A DNA stretch of 64,000 bases from Sulfolobus tengchongensis (GTDB lineage Archaea > Thermoproteota > Thermoprotei_A > Sulfolobales > Sulfolobaceae): assembly GCF_036967215.1 (NCBI RefSeq), contig NZ_CP146016.1:834501-898500 (forward strand), in the 5' to 3' direction. Below, in pieces: positions 9,426-18,457 of this stretch. A program made the translations under genes and the position numbers. Under the pieces are notes generated by a model. It worked only from the letters and a program-made list of their open reading frames with translations, searched no databases and was not told where the DNA came from. Every line of letters begins with the position of its first letter. Position 1 is the first letter of the stretch.

Positions 9426-10424
9426 ATGCTACCCTCAATCCCTAAAGAAAAGTTATTAGATATGTATAGAAAGATGTTATTGATAAGGTACCATGAGCTT
9501 ACTGCCAAGGAGCTCTTCGCATCCGGTAAGATACCTGGATTCGTTCACTTATATGTAGGGGAAGAAGCAGTAGCTGTAGGAGTAATGAGTGCATTAAGAG
9601 AAGATGATGTTATAACTAGTACTCATAGAGGACATGGCCATTGTATAGCTAAAGGTTTAGACGTAAAGAGAATGCTAGCAGAGATTATGGGAAAGAAAAC
9701 TGGTGTATGTAAGGGTAAGGGAGGTTCGATGCATATTTTCGATTACAGTAAAGGTATGTTAGGTGCGAATGGCATAGTAGGTGGAGGTGCCCCTCATGCA
9801 GTAGGAGCTGCCCTAGCATTCAAGCTCAAAGGTTTAGATAGAGTTTCTGTTGCCTTTATAGGAGATGGGGCTATGAATCAAGGTGTTGTCTTAGAATCCT
9901 TAAATCTCTCCGCAATATGGAGACTCCCTGTAATTTTCGTAGTTGAGGATAACATGTATGCAATGTCAACTAGAAGCTTAGCTCCAGGTAAATTACAACC
10001 TAGACATTCTGCAGCAAAGAGTTATGTTGAAAGGGCTTTAGGTTTCGGTATACCCGCAGTAGAAGTGGATGGAATGGACGTATTAGCAGTTTACGAGGTC
10101 GCTAGAGAGGCAGTAAATAGGGCTAGAAAAGGTGAAGGTCCATCTTTACTTCATTGTAAGACATACAGATTCTTTGGACACTTTGAGGGAGATCCTCTAG
10201 TTTATAGAGATAAGGAGGAAGAAGAGATGTGGAGAAAGAGAGATCCCATATTATTACTAAGGGATAAGTTAGTCTCAAATAATATCGTGCCTCCAGAAGA
10301 ACTGGATAAGATAGATAGAGAAGCCAAAGCGGAAATAGAGCAAGCACTGAAATTCGCTGAGGATAGCCCGTATCCAGAAGTTGAGGAAGCACTTACTGAT
10401 GTTTTCACAGATAATTCGTATTGA
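9426..10424 (+). CDS. 2-oxoacid dehydrogenase E1 component, alpha subunit
   Basis: Thiamine-diphosphate-dependent decarboxylase subunit of a 2-oxoacid (or acetoin) dehydrogenase complex, 332 residues. The TPP-binding motif starts with GDGAMNQG at residues 146-153 and ends with the Asn at 176 (EDN). The HRGHGH segment near residue 68 and the SMHIFD stretch near 101 are typical of E1alpha. It is the first gene of a rightward cluster with the beta subunit 11 bp downstream. A TATA-like GTTTAAATAC sits about 35 bp before the ATG. It resembles acetoin dehydrogenase AcoA as much as pyruvate/branched-chain E1. The AcoX-like gene in the cluster favours the acetoin-type family, but substrate is not decided. 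Confidence 0.9.
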   Translation: MLPSIPKEKLLDMYRKMLLIRYHELTAKELFASGKIPGFVHLYVGEEAVAVGVMSALREDDVITSTHRGHGHCIAKGLDVKRMLAEIMGKKTGVCKGKGGSMHIFDYSKGMLGANGIVGGGAPHAVGAALAFKLKGLDRVSVAFIGDGAMNQGVVLESLNLSAIWRLPVIFVVEDNMYAMSTRSLAPGKLQPRHSAAKSYVERALGFGIPAVEVDGMDVLAVYEVAREAVNRARKGEGPSLLHCKTYRFFGHFEGDPLVYRDKEEEEMWRKRDPILLLRDKLVSNNIVPPEELDKIDREAKAEIEQALKFAEDSPYPEVEEALTDVFTDNSY

Positions 10425-10435
10425 GGTGAACGTAA

Positions 10436-11410
10436 ATGAGGCAATTAACCTTTACGGATGCAATAAATGAGGCCTTACGACAAGAAATGGAAAGGGATTC
10501 TTCAATAGTACTAATAGGAGAGGATATAGGAGTTTATGGAGGAGCTTTTGGTGTAACTAAAGGTCTAATAGAGAAATTTGGCTCTGATAAGGTTATTGAT
10601 ACTCCGATATCTGAGGCAGGCTTCATAGGAGCTGCAGTAGGTGCCGCATTAGCTGGTCTGAGACCGGTAGTAGAATTAATGTTCGTTGACTTTTTCGGAG
10701 TTGCAATGGACCAAATTTATAATCAAATGGCAAAGCTGAGATATATGTCTGGTGGACAATTAAAGGTGCCACTTACCTTAAGAGCACCAATAGGTGCGGG
10801 AATAAGTGCTGCTGCACAGCATTCACAGACGCTTTATTCCATATTTGCGCATGTACCGGGATTAAAAGTAGTTGTACCATCTACACCTTATGACGCTAAA
10901 GGTTTATTGATATCATCTATCCGTGATGATAATCCGGTTATATTTTTAGAACATAAGGTGCTATATGGTATAAAAGGTGAGGTACCAGAAGAGGAATACA
11001 CTATACCACTGGGAAAAGCGGATATAAAAAGAGAAGGAGAGGACGTTACAATAATTGGTTTAGCTAGGACAGTATGGCATAGTTTAGAGGCTGCAGAACA
11101 ATTATCTAAAGAGGGAATAAGTGCAGAAGTAATAGATGCGAGAACAATAGTGCCTTTTGATAAGGAAACAATAATTAAATCAGTTAAGAAGACTGGAAGA
11201 GTAGTGATAGTGGATGAAGACTATGATAGATGTGGATTTGCTTCCTGGGTTTCCGCAATAATTGCAGATGAAGCTTTTGAGTATTTAGATGCTCCAATAA
11301 AGAGAATAACGACACCAAATGTACCTATACCGTTTAGCCCTCCCTTAGAACAATACATTTTACCGGACTCCAAGAAAATCATTAATACGGTTAAATCAAT
11401 ACTGGGGTAA
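10436..11410 (+). CDS. 2-oxoacid dehydrogenase E1 component, beta subunit
   Basis: Transketolase-fold partner of E1alpha, 324 residues. It has the N-terminal pyrimidine-binding domain with GEDIGVYGGAFGVTKG, then the DTPISEAGFIGAAVGAA segment carrying the conserved catalytic Glu. The C-terminal transketolase domain follows (VIDARTIVPFD near 240). A ribosome-binding sequence (GAGGTGA) lies just before the ATG. The gene starts 11 bp after E1alpha and is followed within 7 bp by the AcoX-like gene, so the three are one transcription unit. Confidence 0.92.
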   Translation: MRQLTFTDAINEALRQEMERDSSIVLIGEDIGVYGGAFGVTKGLIEKFGSDKVIDTPISEAGFIGAAVGAALAGLRPVVELMFVDFFGVAMDQIYNQMAKLRYMSGGQLKVPLTLRAPIGAGISAAAQHSQTLYSIFAHVPGLKVVVPSTPYDAKGLLISSIRDDNPVIFLEHKVLYGIKGEVPEEEYTIPLGKADIKREGEDVTIIGLARTVWHSLEAAEQLSKEGISAEVIDARTIVPFDKETIIKSVKKTGRVVIVDEDYDRCGFASWVSAIIADEAFEYLDAPIKRITTPNVPIPFSPPLEQYILPDSKKIINTVKSILG

Positions 11411-11417
11411 CTTCCAA

Positions 11418-12428
11418 TTGCCATCAATAGGGATTGTAATTAATCCAGAATCTGGAAGAGATATTAGAAGGATAGTTGGCAAGGCATCTTTCGTGACAAG
11501 TTATATGAAAATTGATGTGATAAAACGATTCCTTTTAGGCTTAGACTCAACAAGTTCAGTAGATGAAGTCATATTTATGCCTGATTTTTATGGAATAAGT
11601 TTTGATATAATTAATGAAATTAAGGATAATGTAAGCTTCGAGTTAAGTACAATAGATATGAAAGTTGAGAATTCCGCTAATGATACAATTAACGCTGCAA
11701 GATATATGGTAAATAGTGGGATAGATATGATAGTGAGTGCAGGTGGGGATGGTACCCTTAGAGCAGTTTATAAAGGGGCAGGAGATAAAGTTCCAATATT
11801 GGGACTTTCCTTAGGTACTAATAACGTTTTAGGCGCTTCATACGAACCAACCGTCTTAGGAATAATGTTAGGGTTACTAGTCCGTAATATTAACCCAGAT
11901 GTTATAGACAAGACCAAAACTATAAAGATCCTAGTTAATGATGAATTTAGAGACTTGGCGTTAGTCGACTTAACATTAGTTGATGGTTGGTATATAGGAG
12001 CAAAGGCCATATGGGATGAGTACTCTTTAAGGTATGCATTTATCTCTAAAGGAGAATTAGGAGATATAGGAATACCATCAATAGCCAGTTTCATTAAGCC
12101 TATCGGTTTTCAGGATGATTTTGGCCTAATGATAGAGTTTGGTATAGGTAATAGGATAAACGCTATACTTGCGCCAGGATTAGTAAAACAAGTATTTATA
12201 AAGGAAATTAAAACGTTAAGAGTAGGTCAAGAAATATCTATACCTAGTGGGAATTATGTTGTAGCGTTTGATGGGGAAAAGGAAATGGTAGTTAACAGTA
12301 ATGATGAGATAAAAATTAAAATAGATAGAGATGGACCTTTCTTAATTAACGTACCTAGAGCATTAAGTTATATTAGTAGCTATTATAAAAAAGGAGGAGG
12401 TGAAATAGAATGGGTAAAGAAGTACTAA
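11418..12428 (+). CDS. AcoX-like ATP-NAD kinase family protein
   Basis: A 336-residue protein of the NAD kinase/diacylglycerol-kinase-like superfamily. The nucleotide motif GGDGT lies at residues 109-113, and an N-terminal GIVINPESGRD resembles the phosphate-binding start of AcoX proteins. AcoX genes accompany acetoin/2-oxoacid dehydrogenase clusters in bacteria and archaea, but the enzymatic role is not established. The start is a TTG, chosen because it begins the conserved N-terminus directly after the E1beta stop. The gene overlaps the E2 gene by 19 bp, strongly indicating co-translation with the complex. Confidence 0.8.
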   Translation: MPSIGIVINPESGRDIRRIVGKASFVTSYMKIDVIKRFLLGLDSTSSVDEVIFMPDFYGISFDIINEIKDNVSFELSTIDMKVENSANDTINAARYMVNSGIDMIVSAGGDGTLRAVYKGAGDKVPILGLSLGTNNVLGASYEPTVLGIMLGLLVRNINPDVIDKTKTIKILVNDEFRDLALVDLTLVDGWYIGAKAIWDEYSLRYAFISKGELGDIGIPSIASFIKPIGFQDDFGLMIEFGIGNRINAILAPGLVKQVFIKEIKTLRVGQEISIPSGNYVVAFDGEKEMVVNSNDEIKIKIDRDGPFLINVPRALSYISSYYKKGGGEIEWVKKY

Positions 12429-13594
12429 TGCCCAAATTAGGACTAACTATGACTAAAGGAAAAATTGTTCAATGGAAGAAAAAAGAAGGGGATAGAGTTC
12501 AAGAAGGAGAAGATTTAGTTGTAATTGAAACTGAGAAAATAACAACCACAGTAAAAGCCCCAATAAGTGGTGTTTTACTTAAAATTTACGCTAAGGAGGG
12601 AGAAGAAGTTCCAGTAGGTCAAATAATAGCATTTATAGGGGAAATTGGAGAACAACCACCATCAATTGCACCTTCCAAGCCCACTATATCAGTAGAATCT
12701 CAAAAGCCTATCCAAACTAAAACTGAAGAAGTAAAAGTAACTGAAGTAAGAGCTTCGCCAAGAGCTAGAAGACTTGCAAAAGAGAAAGGCATAGATTTAA
12801 CCATGGTTAAAGGCACTGGTCCTGGAGGTATGATAACTGAGGAGGATGTTCTGAGAGAATTAGAAGTCATTGAGAAACAGATGAAATTCACTGCTACTGG
12901 TCTTAGGGTCAAAGAAGTAATACCAATGAGTCCCATGAGACAAGAGATAAGTAGAAGAATGGTTCAAAGCCTTCAATCTATGGCCCAAGTAACATTAAGT
13001 ATGGAAATAAACGCTAACTCAATAGTAAAATTAAAGGAAGAAGTAGAAAATAGGAATAATGTAAAGATAACTTATACTGATATTCTAATAAAGGTGGTAG
13101 CAATCTTACTTAGAAATCATCCATATCTTAATGCAACCTTAGAAGGAGATCAAATAAAGATAATTGAGGAAATTAACATAGGAGTAGCAGTGGCTTTAGA
13201 TCAAGGATTAATAGTTCCAGTAATAAGAAACGCAGACACTAAATCAATTATAGAGATATCTAAAGAAAGTCATGAACTCGCAAATAAAGCCAGAGAAAAT
13301 AAGCTAACTCCAGACGAGGTTGTGGGAGGAACATTTACCATTAGTAATTTAGGCATGTATGACATTGACTCTTTCACACCAATTATAAATCCACCGCAAA
13401 CTGCTATATTAGGAGTAGGCAGAATAAAGAAAGCACCAATAGTAACGAATGATAGTATATCAGTAGGTTACACTATGTGGCTGAGTCTTACATTTGATCA
13501 TAGAGTCATAGACGGTCATACTGCAGCTAAGTTCTTAAAAGAGCTTTCGGAAATACTAGAAGATGAAAATAAATTGAAGAGTATAATTAGTTAA
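12410..13594 (+). CDS. 2-oxoacid dehydrogenase E2 component (lipoyl acyltransferase)
   Basis: Core acyltransferase, 394 residues. An N-terminal lipoyl domain has the lipoylated Lys at residue 43 (ETEKITT). A flexible Pro/Lys-rich linker follows at about 82-113. The peripheral subunit-binding domain is near 116-150 (ASPRARRLAKEKGIDL...GPGGMITEEDV). The C-terminal catalytic domain has the FDHRVIDG motif (His about 364, Asp about 368). A strong Shine-Dalgarno (AAAGGAGGAGGTG) lies inside the 3' end of the preceding gene and supports the ATG at 12410. It would transfer the acyl group from E1 to CoA. Lipoylation must come from enzymes elsewhere; a broken ligase-accessory gene lies near 38 kb. Confidence 0.93.
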   Translation: MGKEVLMPKLGLTMTKGKIVQWKKKEGDRVQEGEDLVVIETEKITTTVKAPISGVLLKIYAKEGEEVPVGQIIAFIGEIGEQPPSIAPSKPTISVESQKPIQTKTEEVKVTEVRASPRARRLAKEKGIDLTMVKGTGPGGMITEEDVLRELEVIEKQMKFTATGLRVKEVIPMSPMRQEISRRMVQSLQSMAQVTLSMEINANSIVKLKEEVENRNNVKITYTDILIKVVAILLRNHPYLNATLEGDQIKIIEEINIGVAVALDQGLIVPVIRNADTKSIIEISKESHELANKARENKLTPDEVVGGTFTISNLGMYDIDSFTPIINPPQTAILGVGRIKKAPIVTNDSISVGYTMWLSLTFDHRVIDGHTAAKFLKELSEILEDENKLKSIIS

Positions 13595-14031
13595 CTTTAT
13601 ATTAAATTCCATAAACTTCTTTTTTAAGTTTTTTAGGGAAATGACTGTCAAGAGTATCTTACATAACCTTGCTAGCTTCCATATTGAAATATCTAAAATA
13701 ACATACCACATATTACTCCTTATTCATCTTTAACAGAATACAAAAATGATCATTGCTTTCCTTTTCAGTTTCAGTTGAGAGAAGCTTAGAGAAAGCTTTG
13801 AAAGTGTCAAACCATTAAGGCTAAGAAATATCAAGTCTATTCTGGATTCTACTGAAATTGATTTTCATTACAATTCTAAATAGGAAATATCGTTAGGGAA
13901 AAATGCTTAGCAAATGTATTGACAATAAAATAGCGTAAAAATTCCTCATCATTTTATTAACGAAATTGCATAAAGGGTTTAATCAAAATGATATGAAACT
14001 TTATATAAATGAAAAATATACATATTTATTT
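13595..14031. other. Gap between E2 and E3 with a possible transposase relic
   Basis: This 437-bp gap separates the E3 gene from the rest of the complex. At about 13770-13885, adjoining frames read fragments such as VERSLEKALKVSN and, after a shift, LRNIKSILDSTEIDF. These have the look of a DDE-transposase remnant (ILDST). That is a weak resemblance only. A good TATA box (TTATATAAAT at about 14000-14010) precedes the E3 start, so E3 has its own promoter. Confidence 0.35.
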
Positions 14032-15249
14032 ATGAAAGTTGTGATAGTAGGTGCAGGTCCAGCTGGAATTTATGCCGCATTAAACTTGTCTAAGCATGCA
14101 AAGGTTACCCTAATAGAGAGAGAAGAAAGATTAGGAGGTACTTGCGTACTTTACGGTTGCATACCCACTAAATCTATGCTTCATCCTTTAATATCTTTAA
14201 AACAAAAAACTGAATTTACTTTACATAGTCTCAGAGAGAATGCCATAAATTCTATAAACACAATAAGTAAAAATTTAGAACAATTATTACTTAGCCATGA
14301 TATAGAAGTTATCCACGCTAACGGTTTTTTAAGATCATCTATCGTTAATGCGGGAAACACATCACTTGCAGCTGATAAAATTTTAATCACAACGGGGACA
14401 AGAAGGGAAAAATTGGACGGTATTAGATTTACTGAAGATTTAGCTTATAGTAAAGATGATTATAACAGTGTAATTGTGGTAGGTGGAGATGTAGGTGGGA
14501 TAGAATTAAGCTGGATGATGCGAAAATTAGGAAAAGAGGTCCACTTAATTGATAAGAATAACGCACTTTTGCAGAATGTTGATAATACACTTTCTGAGAT
14601 AGTAACAAATTATTTAGCTCAGATGGGTGTAAAATTGCATTTGGGAAGAAGTACGTCTAAAATAAACTCCAACTCAGTAGTATTAGAGAGCGGTGAAATA
14701 ATTTCAGCAGATTCAGTATTCGTCACTTTTGGCAGGAAACCCAATATTGAAGGATTTGAAGAAATTGCCCATAACAAATACATTAATGTTGATGAGTATT
14801 TGAGAACACAAGTTCCCAATATCTATGCTGCAGGAGATATAATAGGAACGTTTACTGCACATGAGGCAATATACGGTGGTATTATAGCAGCTAGGAATAT
14901 TCTGGGTGAAAACAGAGAATTCCTAGTAGAAGGGATACCAAAAGTCATATACATACATCCTCAAATAGCATATGTGGGTGTAATGAGTGGTAAATGCGTC
15001 ACGTTAAATACATTAAGTTTAACTAGGACTATAATAGAAAGGGAAGATGAGGGATTCCTGAAACTATGCGCAAGAGATGATAGGATAACTGGAGCTGTAG
15101 CGTTTATGCCGAATGCTGAAGATGTGATTTCAATTATTTCAATTCTAATACGATATCAAATACCTTTAAAGGATGCTGTGAACCTTGTCTTACCACATCC
15201 TTCCTATTTAGAAGCAGTAACTGAAGCTTTGATGAAATTGGAGAGTTAA
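14032..15249 (+). CDS. lpdA: Dihydrolipoamide dehydrogenase (E3)
   Basis: FAD/NAD disulfide oxidoreductase that reoxidises the E2 lipoamide and makes NADH. I place the start at the ATG at 14032 (405 residues). The Rossmann sequence MKVVIVGAGPAGIY begins there and a TATA box lies about 25-30 bp upstream; a longer frame from 13966 lacks support. Motifs: GAGPAG at 7-12, redox CVLYGC (Cys38 and Cys43), second dinucleotide site VVVGGDVGGIEL, and C-terminal HPSYLEAV with the His-Glu pair facing the partner disulfide. It is shorter than the usual 450-470 residues but keeps every catalytic element. Confidence 0.9.
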   Translation: MKVVIVGAGPAGIYAALNLSKHAKVTLIEREERLGGTCVLYGCIPTKSMLHPLISLKQKTEFTLHSLRENAINSINTISKNLEQLLLSHDIEVIHANGFLRSSIVNAGNTSLAADKILITTGTRREKLDGIRFTEDLAYSKDDYNSVIVVGGDVGGIELSWMMRKLGKEVHLIDKNNALLQNVDNTLSEIVTNYLAQMGVKLHLGRSTSKINSNSVVLESGEIISADSVFVTFGRKPNIEGFEEIAHNKYINVDEYLRTQVPNIYAAGDIIGTFTAHEAIYGGIIAARNILGENREFLVEGIPKVIYIHPQIAYVGVMSGKCVTLNTLSLTRTIIEREDEGFLKLCARDDRITGAVAFMPNAEDVISIISILIRYQIPLKDAVNLVLPHPSYLEAVTEALMKLES

Positions 15250-15292
15250 GAATTGCTTAACTTAAAATTATCTATAATTTAACTTCAAAGAT

Positions 15293-15375
15293 AATTTGTG
15301 GTATATCTGTAAATTACCTCAACTTAGTACGCTATCTTCACCCGAAGAGAATGCAAAAATTAATATACTCTATAA
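15293..15375 (+). repeat. Degraded copy of the ~95-bp hairpin repeat
   Basis: The stretch TTTGTGGTATATCTGTAAAT, then TAGTACGCTATCTTC and CGAAGAGAATG, follows the left and central parts of the CTTTGTGGGG repeat family. The right arm has decayed, and no flanking duplication is visible. This is a tentative call based on pattern only. Confidence 0.4.
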
Positions 15376-15474
15376 ATTGTTATGGAAGAAATGTTATTCA
15401 GATAATTTGAAGTTCGATATAATTTTAATTTTCAATTTATTATGTATTATAAATTCAATTAAAAGTACTTGTAC

Positions 15475-16131
15475 TCAAATTGATTTTATAATATCTTTTG
15501 TCGAATACACTTTAGTCAAATATGCATACCTTAAATATTTAAGGCCAAGAAAATGTTGCGCATCAGTGAAACTATTTACTGCATCATGTGGTATAATTAT
15601 TTCGTATCCTCTGAAGAACGCATCAGCTGCTGTATGTCTGACGCAAATATCCGTATGCAATCCAGTTAAGATTAAAGTGTTAGCTCCTTCTCCATTATAA
15701 AGAGCCCTTAAGATGGAGTCTAGATCTGTATTGTAAAAACCTGAATAACTAGTTTTAGGTACGATGAAATCCACAGTTTTAGGTTCTAATTCTTTTATAA
15801 CTTCGGCTCCTTTAGTTCCCCTTATCGCGTGCTCTCCCCATCTATGTATTTCAAAATCTGTTACTCTATGCGAATCGTTTGAGTATATTACAGGTATTGA
15901 GTGCTCCCTAGCCCAATCCAGTATTGATTGAATGTTAGGAATTATACTCTTAAATCTCTCTCCGCCTAACTTACCATATACAAAATCATTAAGCATGTCA
16001 ATTACTATTACAGCATATCTCCTCTTATTATCGTAAACGAAAGCTTCCTTTACATCGTTATAGATTTCACTTAAATTAACACTAATATTCTTGAACACTT
16101 CTTCCAATCCTTTTCCGTGTTCTATTGCCAT
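15475..16131 (-). CDS. Isochorismatase-family cysteine hydrolase
   Basis: A 218-residue alpha/beta hydrolase of the isochorismatase/nicotinamidase family. The expected triad is visible: Asp in VIVIDMLNDF near residue 45, Lys in VPKTSYSGF near 126, and the nucleophilic Cys in GLHTDICVRHTAAD near 163, preceded by the usual bulge. Such enzymes hydrolyse amides or vinyl ethers such as nicotinamide, N-carbamoyl compounds or isochorismate. The N-terminal about 40 residues precede the core and may be an extension. It stands alone, and its substrate is not assigned. Confidence 0.85.
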   Translation of the reverse strand: MAIEHGKGLEEVFKNISVNLSEIYNDVKEAFVYDNKRRYAVIVIDMLNDFVYGKLGGERFKSIIPNIQSILDWAREHSIPVIYSNDSHRVTDFEIHRWGEHAIRGTKGAEVIKELEPKTVDFIVPKTSYSGFYNTDLDSILRALYNGEGANTLILTGLHTDICVRHTAADAFFRGYEIIIPHDAVNSFTDAQHFLGLKYLRYAYLTKVYSTKDIIKSI

Positions 16132-16262
16132 AAACTATAATTAATGAGGTAGGTTAAAAATCTTACGAACATAAGTTCGATTAGAAATATCCTTTTTTAC
16201 TTTATTATAAATAATTTTTATCTTAAAGTTATTTTATAGAGTCCTCCAATTAGCGTTAATAT

Positions 16263-16360
16263 GCCTTGTGGGGTATTTGTAAACTATCTGGTTTGGTACG
16301 TTCTTCTCGCTATGAAGAGAATATGAAAGAGTAACGTAGATGTTAAAAAACTCCACAAAG
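16263..16360 (+). mobile_element. ~97-bp hairpin MITE, family 1, with 12-bp target duplication
   Basis: Left end CCTTGTGGGG (16264-16273) and right end CTCCACAAAG (16351-16360) are inverted repeats. The interior folds back on itself around the loop TATGAAGAGAAT. The element is flanked by the identical 12-mer TAGCGTTAATAT at 16251-16262 and 16361-16372, a clear target-site duplication. It contains no ORF, so it must have been moved in trans. This is the best-preserved insertion of the family in this window. Confidence 0.85.
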
Positions 16361-16386
16361 TAGCGTTAATATCAACATAAAGGCTC

Positions 16387-16975
16387 TTATTTAATAGAAG
16401 TCGCAATATACCACATTTTGAAGTTTCTTATTTCACAGTTTTTGCACAGTTCCTTCAATATTTTCTCTACTTTTTCTGGTTCAAAGAAATCTGATTTATT
16501 ATGAGGAGTTGAAAAAGGTAATACATGAGCGTCAGGAGTGTAATCAACTAATATAATACTACCTCCCTTTTTTTGTTACACGTACCATTTCCCTTATACC
16601 ATTTTCTATGGAAGTCATATGATGAAGAAGCATAACAGAAACTACGTAGTCAAAGTATTCGTCTGGAAATGGGAGATCTTCAGCTATACCCTGCTTAAAA
16701 TAGATACCGTCAGTCAATTTTTCCTTTTCTAATTCTAACTTAACCTTTTCTATCGCTTCAGCATCGGCATCGATTGACCAGATTTCTCTGGGTGGAGGTA
16801 TTATACTAGATAAGAACCTAACATTTCTTCCAAACCCAGTTCCTACATCTAACACCCTTAAGTTACTTTTAATCTTTATTTTAGAAGCTATTTCCCTTCT
16901 TATATCTTCTCCAAACCCGTGAAAATCAGAAGAGGGCTGATTAGACGAGCTGACTTTCTTACCTTTATGAATCAT
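16387..16975 (-). pseudogene. SAM-dependent methyltransferase with a frameshift in an A7 run
   Basis: A class I methyltransferase. Motif I reads LRVLDVGTGFGRN near residue 40, then IWSIDADAEAI (motif II), then FDYVVSVMLLHHM (post-II). The frame closes at 16559 after VTKKGR. The next frame then continues the fold with GGSIILVDYTPDAHVLPF and ends at a TAA at 16387-16389, giving about 195 residues in total. The switch occurs at a run of seven A on the coding strand (just before 16560). Six A would restore VTKKGGS. It may be a recent pseudogene, a sequencing error, or a gene rescued by transcriptional slippage. The small size fits arsenite/UbiE-like stand-alone methyltransferases, and the substrate is unknown. 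Confidence 0.75.
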
Positions 16976-17096
16976 ATAATATTATAATGTATTTAAGGTA
17001 TATATCTTTTTTATGAGCATCATATGATTTAAAATCTCAATATCATAACCCTACAATAAAATCCTATCCTAGCTTCTTTCTGCAAATATAAAAATC

Positions 17097-17131
17097 CATC
17101 AGATTGTTAGAGGTGAAACATGTAACGCCTC
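17097..17131 (-). repeat. Short dispersed repeat shared with 52353-52386
   Basis: The reverse complement of this stretch (GGCGTTACATG...CTCTAACAATC) matches the foreign segment inside the hairpin repeat at 52334-52481 (GGCATTACATG...CTCTAACAATC). The match is imperfect but runs about 30 bp. Neither copy has visible inverted ends. It may be a second small element or the edge of a larger one. Confidence 0.45.
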
Positions 17132-17250
17132 AACCCTCGTATTGGAGCTTATCGAAATGACGAAAACCGCTCATCCTCCATAACGGTAGTCTACAAATTC
17201 AATTCACGAAAAATATTACTTGAGATTTATTTTGAGCTAGCATAAAAAAA

Positions 17251-17560
17251 TTAAAAACTTAAAAAATAAATTGAATTCAAAGAGAGAAAAACATTTGTGA
17301 GAGCGTTCAGTAATAAATCTTTCTGTAAAAAATTTTGCATACTCTTATCGTTATCATCTATCATTATTATCGTTCTTTTGAATCTATTCTTGTACCTTAT
17401 TATCTCGCCATCAAGAAACTCTAGGTATGACACTAGTTCCTTTTCTATTGGTTTTTCCCTCACTTACCATGCTTATCAATTTTTCTGCGTCGTTATAATC
17501 GCTTTTCTTTCTCTTAGATCCTTATTTCTTGCTATTAAGTTTAGGTGGGTTTATCCCACG
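17251..17560 (-). pseudogene. Remnant of an IS110-family transposase
   Basis: Two adjoining reverse frames read like the middle of an IS110/IS1111 transposase. One frame (about 17475-17545) gives SDYNDAEKLISMVSEGK, recalling the K-x-D-x-x-DA-x-x-L segment after the DEDD domain. After a shift the next gives KELVSYLEFLDGEIIRYKNR, recalling the coiled linker. The catalytic N-terminus and the C-terminal Transposase_20 domain are missing. It is a decayed fragment and not a functional gene; the family call is a resemblance. Confidence 0.45.
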
Positions 17561-17609
17561 CGAATAACAAAACAAATTGTGGAAAGCTAGCGATATCTAT
17601 TGGTATACA

Positions 17610-18422
17610 TTATTTTAGTTCTTTCGGTGCCCTAGGGTATTTTTCCCATAATTTGGGATCATGGGAGACTATTATATTTGTTCTTGGCAATTTCATGATG
17701 GCCTTAAGCAATCTTATCCTAGTATAATATTCTTCTGCATTCCCTAAAAGCCAACCTTTGCTTTCAAAATCGAATTCTTCTGGTACGTGTATGAAATCTC
17801 CAGTAAGTATATAATTATTATCGTTTTGAGTCCTGACTTTTAATAACATTGAACCAGGGGTATGACCACCAAATAGGTAAAGTTCTACTCCCGGTAATAT
17901 TTCCAAATATTCATTTGTTATAGGTACTATGTTCATCTCGCGTAATATTTCTAAGTCTTTCAGCAAATAAGGGACTGATTTATTCAACCAAACATTTAAT
18001 AAAGCATGTTTGAGTTCTCTTTCATGAACTATTACTGAAGGTTTGGCGCTCTTAAATAAGTCTAGGTTTCCTGTATGGTCTAGATGTAAATGAGAAAAGA
18101 CAATGAAGTGTACATCTTCTGGCTTTAGACCTATACTTTTTAGTTGATTTTCTATTTTATTTTCCTCAGAGAATTTAGTTATTGGAAATACATTTAACGC
18201 AATTGGCGGCCAACTATCTTTTACTTTCTCTGAAATACCCGTATCAAAGAGAATTATACCATCCTTATGTTCTATTACGGCACTCATTACACTCACTTCA
18301 ATCCAATTTCTTGGTTTAGGATTATTTTTCATTTCATCTACTGTCATAGGAGTAGGGAGAAACCAAGCTAAATCCGCACCTATTTTTCCATGATCTAGCA
18401 AATAAATTTTATTAACACTCAT
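17610..18422 (-). CDS. MBL-fold metallo-hydrolase, N-acyl-homoserine lactonase-like
   Basis: A 270-residue metallo-beta-lactamase-fold enzyme. The metal-binding motif HLHLDH is near residue 113 (FSHLHLDHTGN), followed by a His in LFGGHTPGSML near 187 and an Asp in ILTGDFIHV near 208. The last metal-ligand His lies in NIIVSHDPKLW. The overall order and length match the AttM/AiiA lactonase branch of the fold. Lactonase activity is only inferred from family. It has its own start 35 bp from the Bat-like regulator gene, which reads in the same direction. Confidence 0.8.
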   Translation of the reverse strand: MSVNKIYLLDHGKIGADLAWFLPTPMTVDEMKNNPKPRNWIEVSVMSAVIEHKDGIILFDTGISEKVKDSWPPIALNVFPITKFSEENKIENQLKSIGLKPEDVHFIVFSHLHLDHTGNLDLFKSAKPSVIVHERELKHALLNVWLNKSVPYLLKDLEILREMNIVPITNEYLEILPGVELYLFGGHTPGSMLLKVRTQNDNNYILTGDFIHVPEEFDFESKGWLLGNAEEYYTRIRLLKAIMKLPRTNIIVSHDPKLWEKYPRAPKELK

Positions 18423-18457
18423 ATCTATCTTTTGATTTTTATGGTTTAAAATTTTTG

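Noticed and set aside
15296-15700. 134-residue rightward frame starting in the hairpin repeat
   Set aside because: Its second half is antisense to the isochorismatase-family gene and its start lies in a decayed repeat; no motif or promoter supports it.
16559-16975. Programmed -1 frameshift at the A7 run
   Set aside because: The downstream frame needs +1 (or -2), not -1, so a classic -1 slippery site does not restore the protein; a one-base indel or transcriptional slippage fits.
17297-17727. Two overlapping rightward frames of 97 and 60 residues
   Set aside because: Antisense to the IS110 remnant and to the end of the MBL gene; composition is that of a shadow frame.
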